From NCBI RefSeq assembly GCF_000733925.1, contig NZ_JPOO01000003.1, forward strand, positions 496,001-560,000: a DNA stretch of 64,000 bases, in the 5' to 3' direction. Positions 1 through 7,924 of the stretch are shown one piece after another; the stretch's first letter is position 1; each line of letters begins with the position of its first letter. Origin of the DNA: Arenibacter algicola (GTDB taxonomy: Bacteria; Bacteroidota; Bacteroidia; Flavobacteriales; Flavobacteriaceae). The notes under the pieces are model-generated. The model saw only the letters and a list, made by a program, of their open reading frames with translations. It ran no database searches and was not told the DNA's origin. The translations under genes and the position numbers were made by a program.

Positions 1-573
1 TGGAGGATCGGGTAGGCCTTGCGCATCTATATACACCTTCTTTTCCCCCTTGTTCCAATAAGCCTTTGCGTAGGAGGTAGGGGAGACGGTCTGTCCTCCC
101 AGTGCTACTACCGTTATATTCTTATCACGAATGGTATTCAATAAATCTTCAGTTTTTGCCAAAGAATTTTTGGAATCGGCAATCTGCAGTTCCATAGCGT
201 CGTTTTCCCTGGAAACTACTTCTATATCTAATTTCAATTGATCGTTCTGCTGATAGAGCCATATTAAACCTCCCAAAAATACCAAGGATGCGGCCCAGCC
301 CAAATAGGCCGTCCAACTTACTTTGTTCCTAATCGGTTCGGTTTTGACAATACCCGCCTTGGCCATTCTATTCTGTATATCACTAAATCCTTTTGTCCCA
401 GGGGAAACGGACTTGGTCAATGACAAAACCGAAGCTTCAATGTCCTCAATTTCCTTTTTTATTTCAGGATATTTCTCCGCATTTAGATACACCTCCAAAT
501 TTTCTAAATCGGAAAGGGTACCTGCAACATATAGTTCCAATATACCTGATGCTATGTATTCCTTTGTATCCAT
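1..573 (-). CDS. anti-sigma factor, RskA-like (3' end outside window)
   Basis: The reading frame starts at the ATG at 573-571, one base after the sigma factor stop, and runs open through base 1, so only the first 191 codons are present. The N-terminal ~75 residues look like a cytoplasmic anti-sigma domain. One hydrophobic membrane segment lies near residues 90-108 (YLGWAASLVFLGGL), followed by a coiled-coil-like stretch. The last visible part (NKGEKKVYIDAQGLPDPP) resembles the extracytoplasmic anti-sigma-K C-terminal domain. Adjacency to an ECF sigma gene on the same strand makes it the likely membrane-bound inhibitor of that sigma factor. The signal it senses cannot be read from sequence. 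Confidence 0.85.
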   Translation of the reverse strand, partial: MDTKEYIASGILELYVAGTLSDLENLEVYLNAEKYPEIKKEIEDIEASVLSLTKSVSPGTKGFSDIQNRMAKAGIVKTEPIRNKVSWTAYLGWAASLVFLGGLIWLYQQNDQLKLDIEVVSRENDAMELQIADSKNSLAKTEDLLNTIRDKNITVVALGGQTVSPTSYAKAYWNKGEKKVYIDAQGLPDPP

Positions 574-574
574 A

Positions 575-1108
575 TTATATTGCCATGTTCGTCCTTATTT
601 GGGAAATACAACTTCTGTTTCTTGTCTTTACCGTTCCCAATGGAATGTCCAATTCTTTTGATACTTCTTTCTGTGTTAGCCCTTTAAAATAAAGTAACTC
701 TATGATCTCGATACACTTGTCCTTTAAATTTACCAATAGTTTTTTTAACCCAATAATATCTTCTTTTCCTTCTTCACTATCCGTCATACTTTCCAAAATA
801 CCTACGAAGTAATCAGCAGAAAGGTTCTTTTTACTATTTTTATGCGACTTACTGCGTATTTCATCGATGGCGGCATTCCTTGCAATATTTAATATCCAGG
901 TAAAGAAACGGCCTTTGGAGGCATTGTAGCTCTCGGCGTTGTTCCATGCCTTCATGAACACATCCTGACAAATCTCTTCGGCAACACTGTTATTCTTAAC
1001 AATAGTATTTATTACCCCACAAATATTTTCGGAATACATATTGTACAGCTTTTGAAAGGCATCAGCATCCTTTTTTTGAAATTGTTCTACAATTATTTCT
1101 AATTCCAT
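575..1108 (-). CDS. ECF-type RNA polymerase sigma factor
   Basis: This 177-residue protein has the two-domain ECF layout. Region 2 spans about residues 10-90 and includes FFTWILNIARNAAIDEIRS, the segment that melts and recognises the -10 region. Region 4, about 125-172, carries a helix-turn-helix (LTQKEVSKELDIPLGTVKTR). It is followed after one base by the anti-sigma gene, so the two are surely co-transcribed. Length and domain content are normal for the family. Its regulon is unknown; the neighbouring superoxide dismutase and YceI genes hint at envelope or oxidative stress, but that is inference from position only. Confidence 0.95.
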   Translation of the reverse strand: MELEIIVEQFQKKDADAFQKLYNMYSENICGVINTIVKNNSVAEEICQDVFMKAWNNAESYNASKGRFFTWILNIARNAAIDEIRSKSHKNSKKNLSADYFVGILESMTDSEEGKEDIIGLKKLLVNLKDKCIEIIELLYFKGLTQKEVSKELDIPLGTVKTRNRSCISQIRTNMAI

Positions 1109-1130
1109 TCAAGAATTTTTTTAAAGATAA

Positions 1131-1160
1131 AAAAAGCTGCCCAAAAAGCAGCTTAATAAT
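1131..1160 (-). terminator. Rho-independent terminator after the superoxide dismutase gene
   Basis: Perfect 7-bp stem AAGCTGC (1134-1140) / GCAGCTT (1148-1154) with a 7-base loop. On the minus strand the stem is followed by a run of T residues, so it ends transcription coming from the superoxide dismutase gene and separates it from the sigma factor gene. Confidence 0.85.
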
Positions 1161-1177
1161 TTTTTTCAAACTGATCA

Positions 1178-1765
1178 CTATTCTATAATACCGGCGCAAC
1201 TAATCCTTCCCCCGGCATCACCAGTGGGTTGGGTTACAAAATCATCTTCCCCTTGATGCACAATGACTCCTTTTCCGATTAGGTTTTTGGTCTCGTCCCC
1301 ACATCCCAAACACCACTCGTCAGTAGAAAACTCCACAGTTGCATTTCCTTCCGCATCTGCCGTGAAATTTCCAATGTCTCCCCTGTGATAACCTTCCGTG
1401 GAACCCCATTTACCATGAGGAGCAAAGGTAGGGTTCCAATGGCCACCGGTAGATTTTCCGTCTGCCGAGGAACAGTCCGCTTTTTCATGAATATGAATGG
1501 CGTGCTCCCCTGGGGTAAGTCCGGACAAATTGGCATTCATACTTACGGTGCCGTTCTCTTCTGTAAAGCTTACCTCGCCTTTAACATTACTGTCGCTTTT
1601 AGGTTCCAGTGAAAATTTAAGGGTCTTAACTTCTATTTCCTCTTTTATTTCCTCGGCCATTGCTTCAACATTTTCCATGGTGTCCTTGGCTTCCTTCTTT
1701 GCCTCCTTACAACTATAGGCGCCGAGGAAAAGTAATACCAACGACAATAATTTTATATTTTTCAT
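1178..1765 (-). CDS. Cu/Zn superoxide dismutase lipoprotein
   Basis: A 195-residue superoxide dismutase of the SodC family, converting superoxide to peroxide and oxygen outside the cytoplasm. The first 19 residues form a lipoprotein signal with Cys19 in the lipobox (GAYSC). A charged linker with coiled-coil character (about 20-48) precedes the enzyme domain. Metal ligands are visible in HAIHIHE, GGHWNP, FAPHGK and HRGDIGN. The family disulfide can form between the Cys of KADCSS and the Cys of RISCAGI. An extra Cys pair (WCLGC) sits in the loop before the electrostatic region. The gene appears monocistronic, with its own terminator. Confidence 0.95.
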   Translation of the reverse strand: MKNIKLLSLVLLFLGAYSCKEAKKEAKDTMENVEAMAEEIKEEIEVKTLKFSLEPKSDSNVKGEVSFTEENGTVSMNANLSGLTPGEHAIHIHEKADCSSADGKSTGGHWNPTFAPHGKWGSTEGYHRGDIGNFTADAEGNATVEFSTDEWCLGCGDETKNLIGKGVIVHQGEDDFVTQPTGDAGGRISCAGIIE

Positions 1766-1921
1766 CTTTCATTTTTTTAGGTTCTCATAAAATTACCAAT
1801 TTTGGGAAAGGATGTCAAGACCAGAAGGGATACGCGTTATTTTATAACTCAATTGAGTCAAAAACTTTTTTTATTTCAAGGGAAGGATATTTAGACACTG
1901 CTCCTTCCTGAATATTTAGCA

Positions 1922-2563
1922 TTATTTTTCTTGCAAAAGGACATCGGCATGTACGGCAACCTCGCTCCAGGTCTTACTAACACCGTCCTTACCAGTATGC
2001 AATACTTCGCATGCTTTGTTTATGGATGCCACGGCATTTAAGGCATCCCAATTCTCTAAATTCATTACACCGCTAAAGGAATAGCTGTTATCTCCGGACA
2101 TTTCATGATCAAGGGGAATATTGGCGGTTTTTCCGTTTAGCGTAACGTCTATAGAACAATTATCCTCACCTTCAACTTTAAATACCCCTGAAATAAGTTC
2201 TGTATTATCCATAACACCGAAAAAGAATTCCAAAATCTTGGGATCCCTGGTACCTGTAGCATCATTCGTAAACAGACTGCTCACAGGAATGTTAAAAGTG
2301 GTACCGTTCAGGGCTTCCATAGCAGTAGCGCCTTCCGTGGTATTTGTAATATTAATTTTGGTAAACTTGCCGCCAACAGGCAATTTTTCGGTCGTCTTAT
2401 ACGCCGTGAAACTTACTTTGGTCGAATCTGTGACCAGGCTAAATTTTTCGGAAGGAGCGGCCTCCAATTCTACGGCCCCACCATCTTGCCCTTTTTTGGC
2501 ATCCTTACAGCTTATTCCAGTAATTAAAAGTAAACTTAAGCATGCAAAAGCGATTTTTTTCAT
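1922..2563 (-). CDS. YceI-family lipoprotein
   Basis: A 213-residue protein with a lipoprotein signal ending at Cys19 (ITGISC), then a YceI-like lipocalin-type barrel starting near residue 40 (VTDSTKVSFTAYKTTEKLPV). YceI domains bind isoprenoid or other amphiphilic ligands in the periplasm or envelope; the ligand here is unknown. Residues ~75-140 keep the family pattern of paired beta strands around a DPKI...FFG segment. It sits between the superoxide dismutase and the hydrolase-OsmC gene on the same strand, but gaps of 120-156 bases suggest separate promoters. Confidence 0.85.
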   Translation of the reverse strand: MKKIAFACLSLLLITGISCKDAKKGQDGGAVELEAAPSEKFSLVTDSTKVSFTAYKTTEKLPVGGKFTKINITNTTEGATAMEALNGTTFNIPVSSLFTNDATGTRDPKILEFFFGVMDNTELISGVFKVEGEDNCSIDVTLNGKTANIPLDHEMSGDNSYSFSGVMNLENWDALNAVASINKACEVLHTGKDGVSKTWSEVAVHADVLLQEK

Positions 2564-2686
2564 GATATTTTATTTGAAATATTAGCTATAAAGTTAAGCA
2601 TAAAAAATGTTGTCGAACAATTCTTTAAAATGAATTAATCATATTTTAATAATGCTCTGGAATTCATGGAAAATGCATTGTCAATT

Positions 2687-3904
2687 CTAGGTGTTCAGTA
2701 AAGTAGTATCGATTTTTATTTCGCTTTTCAAGGTTCTGTGAACAGGGCATTTATCTGCAATCTCCATTATTCTGGCAATTTGTTTGTCGTCCAGGCTGCC
2801 CGTAAGTTTGATGGCTCTCTGAAAAGTATCTATTTTTGCCTCGCTAGAATCACAGTTCTGACAATCGTCCGCATGTAATTTTTGATAGGAGGTATGCACT
2901 TCCACATTTTCCAAAGGCCATTTCTTTCTTTTGGCATACATCTGTATGGTCATTGCTGTACAGGCCGACAGGCCGGCCGATACCAATTCATAGGGAGAAG
3001 GACCAAAATTATTTCCACCATATGAAACAGGCTCATCCGCGGTGATATAATGACTCCCGACTTTCAATTGAGTGGTAAATCCATCAGCACTATCCAAACT
3101 GGCAACCACTTCTTTTTCCGTTTCCAAGGCTATGGCCCCAGGCATCTCCAAATATCTTTTAGACCATTTTCCAATTATTTCCCCGGTATAGGTGGCGTCC
3201 TTGGGATTACTTAGTAAATGGTCGGCCCCATCCAAAGAAACAAAGCTTTTGGGATGGCGAACCGCAATGTAAATCTCCTCTGCATTTTTTATTTCCACAA
3301 CCTGGTCCTGGGGGGAATGAAGAATCAATATAGACTTTCCAGAATTCTTTAAGGTTTCCTGGAAGGATTGTGATTTTAAGTCTTCCAAAAACTGGTTTTT
3401 TATAGTAAAGCTTCTTCCTCCAATATTTACCTCTGCAATTCCTTTATCCTTTATGGTTTCGATATCATCCTTAAAAATGTGTTTTACATGTAAAGGATTG
3501 GACGGTGCAGCAATAGTTGCAATGGCCCTTATGGAAGATATTTTTTGCGCGGCAAGAATGACTGCGGCCCCGCCCAAGGAATGGCCAATGATCAAAGTTG
3601 GAGCAGCGTAATGCTCTTCCAAATATTTGGCCGCCTCCAAGAGATCCTCCACATTGCCAGAAAAATTGGAATCCGAAAATTCGCCTTCACTTTCGCCAAG
3701 ACCAGTGAAATCGAAACGCAAAACCCCAAAGCCGTCCGCTGTAAGGGCCCTGCTTATATTCCTTATGGCGGTAAAGTTTTTATTGCAGGTAAAACAATGT
3801 GCAAATAGTACAAAATTATGTGGGTGTTGGTTGGCAGGAAGGGACAAGCGCCCTACCAAGGTTTCCCCATTCACATTTTTAAAACTTACTTTTTGTTGGT
3901 TCAT
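2687..3904 (-). CDS. alpha/beta hydrolase - OsmC fusion protein
   Basis: A 405-residue two-domain protein. The first ~250 residues are an alpha/beta hydrolase with the nucleophile elbow GHSLGG, an acid-containing strand (LILHSPQDQVV) and the catalytic His in DGADHLL. Residues ~270-405 are an OsmC/Ohr-like domain with its two reactive cysteines in SACTAM and DKCPVH, the pair that reduces organic peroxides in this family. A charged segment with extra cysteines (DDCQNCDSSE) lies between them. Such fusions occur widely in bacteria; no substrate is assigned. The DUF2490 gene ends 4 bases upstream, so the two form an operon. Confidence 0.93.
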   Translation of the reverse strand: MNQQKVSFKNVNGETLVGRLSLPANQHPHNFVLFAHCFTCNKNFTAIRNISRALTADGFGVLRFDFTGLGESEGEFSDSNFSGNVEDLLEAAKYLEEHYAAPTLIIGHSLGGAAVILAAQKISSIRAIATIAAPSNPLHVKHIFKDDIETIKDKGIAEVNIGGRSFTIKNQFLEDLKSQSFQETLKNSGKSILILHSPQDQVVEIKNAEEIYIAVRHPKSFVSLDGADHLLSNPKDATYTGEIIGKWSKRYLEMPGAIALETEKEVVASLDSADGFTTQLKVGSHYITADEPVSYGGNNFGPSPYELVSAGLSACTAMTIQMYAKRKKWPLENVEVHTSYQKLHADDCQNCDSSEAKIDTFQRAIKLTGSLDDKQIARIMEIADKCPVHRTLKSEIKIDTTLLNT

Positions 3905-3908
3905 AATA

Positions 3909-4592
3909 CTATTTTTTCTTCAGTATACCCCTTAAGTCGGGATTATAGGTAACACCTATCTGAAGTCGGTCATAATGTGCCCCTGAAAAATGATTTTTCA
4001 AATAGCCCGCCTGTACGCTCATATTATTGGTTACATTTATTCCCAAAGCGGCATAGAGCCGGTTTTGACCAAAAGTATCATCTTGAAGATTGATAAAGAT
4101 TTCATCATAGAAGTTAAGAAAGAAGGTATTGGTCAAAGGAAGGGTCATCTGCAAACGATACCGCATCCTATGTTGCACATCGTTACGATCCCCAAAATCC
4201 AAAAAACGTTGTTCCAGGGTATACCTATGCTCAAAGTTAAATTCCCAGACCTTATTTTTCAGGAAAAACCGTTCAAAAATACGGTGCTCAATAGAATTCG
4301 TTTCATCTGGAAATTCCTCGAAACTACCATCAGTAACAATATAGCCGTATCCGAAAGTGGTCCAGGCATTGGCATCTATATGATAGTTTATGCCTGTTCG
4401 CAAAAGCAATTGATTAAAATTTTTGGCCTGTTCGTAATAACGGAGCTGTGCTTCTGTGTGGATACTTAATTTGTGACTAATCTTGTTGGTGCCGAAATAC
4501 ATATGCCAGGATCCCAACTTGTCTTCCCCATTTACCTGTGCTTTCATAGTAAAGGTTGAAATAAGGATAAGTAAGCCTAAAATTTTCTTCAT
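3909..4592 (-). CDS. DUF2490 family protein
   Basis: A 227-residue protein with an N-terminal signal peptide (ILGLLILISTFTMKAQ) followed by alternating amphipathic strands typical of an outer-membrane beta barrel (TEAQLRYYEQAKNF, EHRIFERFFLKN, QHRMRYRLQM). This is the DUF2490 pattern, a Bacteroidetes outer-membrane family of unknown function. It starts the operon with the hydrolase-OsmC gene, from which it is separated by four bases. No enzymatic motif is visible. Confidence 0.8.
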   Translation of the reverse strand: MKKILGLLILISTFTMKAQVNGEDKLGSWHMYFGTNKISHKLSIHTEAQLRYYEQAKNFNQLLLRTGINYHIDANAWTTFGYGYIVTDGSFEEFPDETNSIEHRIFERFFLKNKVWEFNFEHRYTLEQRFLDFGDRNDVQHRMRYRLQMTLPLTNTFFLNFYDEIFINLQDDTFGQNRLYAALGINVTNNMSVQAGYLKNHFSGAHYDRLQIGVTYNPDLRGILKKK

Positions 4593-5075
4593 AATGTTAA
4601 CGCGTTTCTTTTTTGTGTTTATAATTATTATTTAAGTTTCGTTTAAGCGAGTTTATGCCGCCCAAGGCCCAAAAATACAGTTTCTACAGAAATCACATTT
4701 TTTTTTGGGGATATCTGATCAATAGCATTCTATTTCGTCATGATTCCAGGCTCGAAGTAAACATCCAAAAACATAAACTAATTAACATGAGTTCGATTTA
4801 TATTTAATTGTTATTGAGTTATTTATGATAATTTTGTCCGGTAGAGCCTGCCTATCGGTACACAGGCGCATCCCGATGGTTATCGGGAGAGACCTCAATT
4901 TAAATTCGTTATAGTACAATAACCTCTCGACTCCGCCTGCCTTCCGGAGGCAGGCTCGAGGAGACAGTCGCAATTTTTTAATTTACACCAAATAAATGTC
5001 TTGTAATTATTTTTTATGTCGAATTCACGTTAATTATTATGGTCCAATAATGGTATTTTAAAAAATTAACGGATA
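4593..5075. other. 483-base intergenic region with REP-like hairpins, no gene
   Basis: Between the DUF2490 start and the amidohydrolase stop I see no convincing gene. The upstream part (4593-4845) is AT-rich and holds the promoter region of the DUF2490 gene. The part from 4846 to 4960 is GC-rich and full of inverted repeats, listed separately. The short open frame on the minus strand at 4782-4973 is simply the translation of these repeats. Confidence 0.75.
4846..4960. repeat. REP-like palindromic intergenic element, three hairpin units
   Basis: Three inverted repeats lie within 115 bases. (1) GCCTG...CAGGC around 4846-4867, containing the 13-mer GCCTGCCTATCGG. (2) TCCCGAT (4871-4877) GGTT ATCGGGA (4882-4888), a perfect 7-bp stem. 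(3) GCCTGCC (4935-4941) TTCCGGA GGCAGGC (4949-4955), with outer arms CTCGA (4926-4930) and TCGAG (4956-4960). The 13-mer of unit 1 recurs in reverse orientation at 38004-38016, so these belong to a dispersed family. Local GC is clearly above the flanks. The third unit is also well placed to terminate amidohydrolase transcription. Confidence 0.75.
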
Positions 5076-6452
5076 TCAATTATTTTTAGCATTATCGGCT
5101 ATTTGCTCCAACTTCTCGGCTATAGATTCCTTGGATAACCATTTTCCTCTTACCATGACACCAGAAATCTGTTTTAGCGCCGTAATGTCCAAGAGGGGAT
5201 TGGAATTTAATAATACCAAATCTGCATCCAGACCCTCCTTTATGCTTCCGAAGGTATCCTCCATCCCAAAGTAAATGGCCGGATTAATGGTTCCTGACTG
5301 CAAAATCTCTAAAGGAGTTAGTCCCGCTTCTAACATCCCATCAACCTCATGATGAATGGAAAAGCCGGGAACATTGAACAATTGTGGCGCATCCGAACCC
5401 AATAACATACCATGTCCATTCTCCTGTAGTTTAAGGATCAGCTGCCTTCTTATGGCCGTGAACTTATTCCATTGCTCTTCGTTAAACCCGGATTCAGGTT
5501 TAGTGGATTCATCCTTTCTTCTCTTCCAGTCCTCCAAAGTGGAAACGGGCATATACTTCATTTCCGTTTGTTTCAACAATTCGTCCGAGCTTACTGGAGC
5601 AAACCACCTCTCAAATAAACTCTGTGTGGGTACAACCCATACCTGGTTCTTTTTGGACAGGGCCACCAACTCATCAATTTTGGAAGTATCGGCCAAAGGG
5701 GTAAAGGAGTACCCAAAAAACCCATTGGCAGAAGGGTCAACGCCTTCAGATTCTGGTACAAGTCCTTCCAAATAACCGTCAACATGGTCTATAGAAGCAT
5801 ATTTGCTTTCCAGAGCATGTCGTATGCCAACCATCACCGGCACATGGCCGGCAAAGGGAATATTAAGTTCATTGGCAGTTTCCACCATCTGATCAAAAAC
5901 CTCCAACTGCATCCCCGGGTGTATTTTAAGAAAATCGTAGCCCTCGTTCTTATATGTGGTAACTTTCTCAACAGCCTCCTCCTTGGTGGTTACTGTATTG
6001 CCATTAAATGAAGGACTGGAAGTAAAAATACGGGGACTCAAAACTTCCCCTTTTAATGCCTTTTCCCTTAGGTCCAGATGGGAAGGGTGACCCAACATTC
6101 CCCTAATGGTGGTGATACCATTGGAAAGGTATAAATATAAAGTTTCCTCTATACGGGTGTTGCTGGTAGGAGGCTGGGGAATGTGCGCGTGCATTTCTGC
6201 CAGTCCTGGAATAAGGTATTTGTCCTTGGCTTCAATTTTAGTAGGATATTCCTCAGCGTCCTCTACCGATTCCACTATTTTTTTGATTTTTCCGGAGTCG
6301 ATTACTACCTGCCTATTCTGTAGGATATCACCGTTGCTAACATCAACAATATTGACACCTGTTATCAATATGGCTGTTGGGCTAATACTTTTCTTTTTTG
6401 GGGCACAGGAAAGAAAAGTTACAAAACAAATGAGTAAACTAATTTTTTTCAT
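5076..6452 (-). CDS. amidohydrolase family lipoprotein (imidazolonepropionase-like)
   Basis: A 458-residue protein of the metal-dependent amidohydrolase superfamily. It begins with a lipoprotein signal (lipobox FLSCA, Cys16), so it is exported and lipid-anchored. Metal-site motifs appear in order: EMHAHIPQ, a Lys in DFLKIHPG (the likely bridging lysine), AGHVPV, SIDHVDGY and the Asp of LLGSDAPQ. The C-terminal strand-rich part (ADLVLLNSNPLLDI) is the small composite domain of the family. Members act on cyclic amides, dipeptides or related substrates; nothing here fixes the substrate. It is transcribed alone. Confidence 0.88.
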   Translation of the reverse strand: MKKISLLICFVTFLSCAPKKKSISPTAILITGVNIVDVSNGDILQNRQVVIDSGKIKKIVESVEDAEEYPTKIEAKDKYLIPGLAEMHAHIPQPPTSNTRIEETLYLYLSNGITTIRGMLGHPSHLDLREKALKGEVLSPRIFTSSPSFNGNTVTTKEEAVEKVTTYKNEGYDFLKIHPGMQLEVFDQMVETANELNIPFAGHVPVMVGIRHALESKYASIDHVDGYLEGLVPESEGVDPSANGFFGYSFTPLADTSKIDELVALSKKNQVWVVPTQSLFERWFAPVSSDELLKQTEMKYMPVSTLEDWKRRKDESTKPESGFNEEQWNKFTAIRRQLILKLQENGHGMLLGSDAPQLFNVPGFSIHHEVDGMLEAGLTPLEILQSGTINPAIYFGMEDTFGSIKEGLDADLVLLNSNPLLDITALKQISGVMVRGKWLSKESIAEKLEQIADNAKNN

Positions 6453-6572
6453 TTTGATAAAGGTTTAAAGTTAATACGTATTGCCGTTATTGGCGGCAGG
6501 GGGAATTAACCAATCTGGACAAGCTATTCTGTCCTGAATAATTTATTTTACCTAGTCTGAAAAATAAGGGAT

Positions 6573-7307
6573 CTACCTGTTTCTAACGTAAATTAACTTA
6601 AACCGTCCCTTAACATTTTCGCGTTGGTCTATTTCAAAGTTTTTAATGGACTTTATCAATGGGGTCAATTTTTGAAAACCATAGTTCCGTGAATCAAAAT
6701 TGGGCTGCTTCTTTTGAAGCAGACTACCTACATCTCCCAAGAAAGCCCAACCATCATCATCGGCAAGATCGGAAATTGTGGAAGCAATAAGCTTAATTTC
6801 CTTTTGGGTAATCTTGTCCACATTGTCCTTCTTACCCCTTTTGCTATCTGTAGTTTCAGAAGAACTTTCCTCTGTTTGGTTTTTTAGAATCTCAATATAT
6901 ATAAATTTATCACATGCTACAATAAAAGGATTTGGGGTTTTCTTTTCACCAATGCCGATCACGTTCATACCAGCTTCCCTTAACCTGGTAGCCAAACGGG
7001 TAAAATCGCTATCACTGGAAACAATACAAAAACCACTTACCTTATTGGAATACAAAATATCCATAGCATCAATGATCATAGCAGAGTCGGTAGCATTCTT
7101 GCCCGTGGTATAAGCATATTGTTGAATGGGGGTTATGGCATTTTCCAACAACAAATTCTTCCATTTGGACAATTTGGGATTGGTCCAGTCACCATATATT
7201 CTTTTTATGGTAGGGTTGCCATATTTGGCAATTTCCTCCATCATCTCCTTTACATAGGCAGAGGGAATATTGTCACCGTCTATTAATACTGCTAGATTTA
7301 TGTCCAT
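6573..7307 (-). CDS. NYN-domain nuclease-like protein with C-terminal LOTUS (OST-HTH) domain
   Basis: A 244-residue cytoplasmic protein. Residues ~1-145 form a NYN/PIN-like domain with the acidic residues expected of a Mg-dependent RNase: LIDGDNIPS near the N-terminus, DSAMIIDAMDIL and SSDSDFTRLA. A charged linker (~148-165, SSSETTDSKRGKKDN) leads to a LOTUS/OST-HTH winged-helix domain (~166-240: DDDGWAFLGDVGSLL, FDSRNYGFQKLTPLI), an RNA-binding module. This matches the LabA/DUF88-type family. The combination predicts an RNA-cleaving or RNA-binding protein, but target and role are unknown. It is flanked by unrelated genes on the same strand. Confidence 0.88.
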   Translation of the reverse strand: MDINLAVLIDGDNIPSAYVKEMMEEIAKYGNPTIKRIYGDWTNPKLSKWKNLLLENAITPIQQYAYTTGKNATDSAMIIDAMDILYSNKVSGFCIVSSDSDFTRLATRLREAGMNVIGIGEKKTPNPFIVACDKFIYIEILKNQTEESSSETTDSKRGKKDNVDKITQKEIKLIASTISDLADDDGWAFLGDVGSLLQKKQPNFDSRNYGFQKLTPLIKSIKNFEIDQRENVKGRFKLIYVRNR

Positions 7308-7349
7308 TTTATTGAATTATTATTTTTAGATTTTTACGAAGCTAACCAT

Positions 7350-7922
7350 TTATTGGTCGCGCGCCTTTTTATTTTCCTTGCAAAGCGATATAATCTCCCT
7401 TATCCGTTTCTGCCTTGTTTCTTCCCGCTTGGCTTGGTAAAGCCAATAAAGATAGCTTTTTCTATAACTGGCGGCAAAACCATGATAATTTACATAGGCT
7501 GTGGGCTCCACATCGAATGCAAGTTTCAGATCCCCTGGTATAACACCATTTTCAACATCGTCCATAGCATTCCAGGAACCATCCATTTTAGCTTCCTTAA
7601 TTTTGGTCAGTCCACTTGGGTGCATTTCTCCCCTATTTTTGAGTTCTTTAATATAGGTTTTGTTTAGTTTACTCCAAACACTTTTTGACTTTCTAGGGCA
7701 AAAATATTGCCGTCGTTTTCCGTCCCCAAGGCTTTTAACGGTACTGTCTATCCATCCGAAACACAAGGCAACCTTTACGGCATCTTCCCAGCGCATACTA
7801 TCCTTTTCGTGGGCTACTTTATAAAAAATAAGATAAACCCCAGAACAACTTTTGTGATGCTCGTGTAACCAATTGCGCCATTCCTCATCCGTTTTAAAAT
7901 AGAATTCTTCAATCCCTTTCAA
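7350..7922 (-). CDS. YdeI/OmpD-associated family protein
   Basis: A 190-residue soluble protein starting with a DUF1801/YdeI-like segment (FYFKTDEEWRNWLHEHH) and continuing with the family core (KVALCFGWIDSTVKSL) and an RKSKSVWSKLN motif. The basic C-terminus (KREETRQKRIREII) is typical of the YdeI family, whose biochemical function is not established. The stop codon of the following M1 peptidase gene's upstream partner is not involved; instead this gene begins two bases after the M1 peptidase ends, so it is the distal gene of the DLH-like/M1/YdeI operon. Confidence 0.85.
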   Translation of the reverse strand: MKGIEEFYFKTDEEWRNWLHEHHKSCSGVYLIFYKVAHEKDSMRWEDAVKVALCFGWIDSTVKSLGDGKRRQYFCPRKSKSVWSKLNKTYIKELKNRGEMHPSGLTKIKEAKMDGSWNAMDDVENGVIPGDLKLAFDVEPTAYVNYHGFAASYRKSYLYWLYQAKREETRQKRIREIISLCKENKKARDQ

Positions 7923-7924
7923 AA

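Noticed and set aside
4782..4973. 63-codon open frame on the minus strand in the intergenic repeat region
   Set aside because: It translates the palindromic repeats themselves and has no promoter or protein-like composition.
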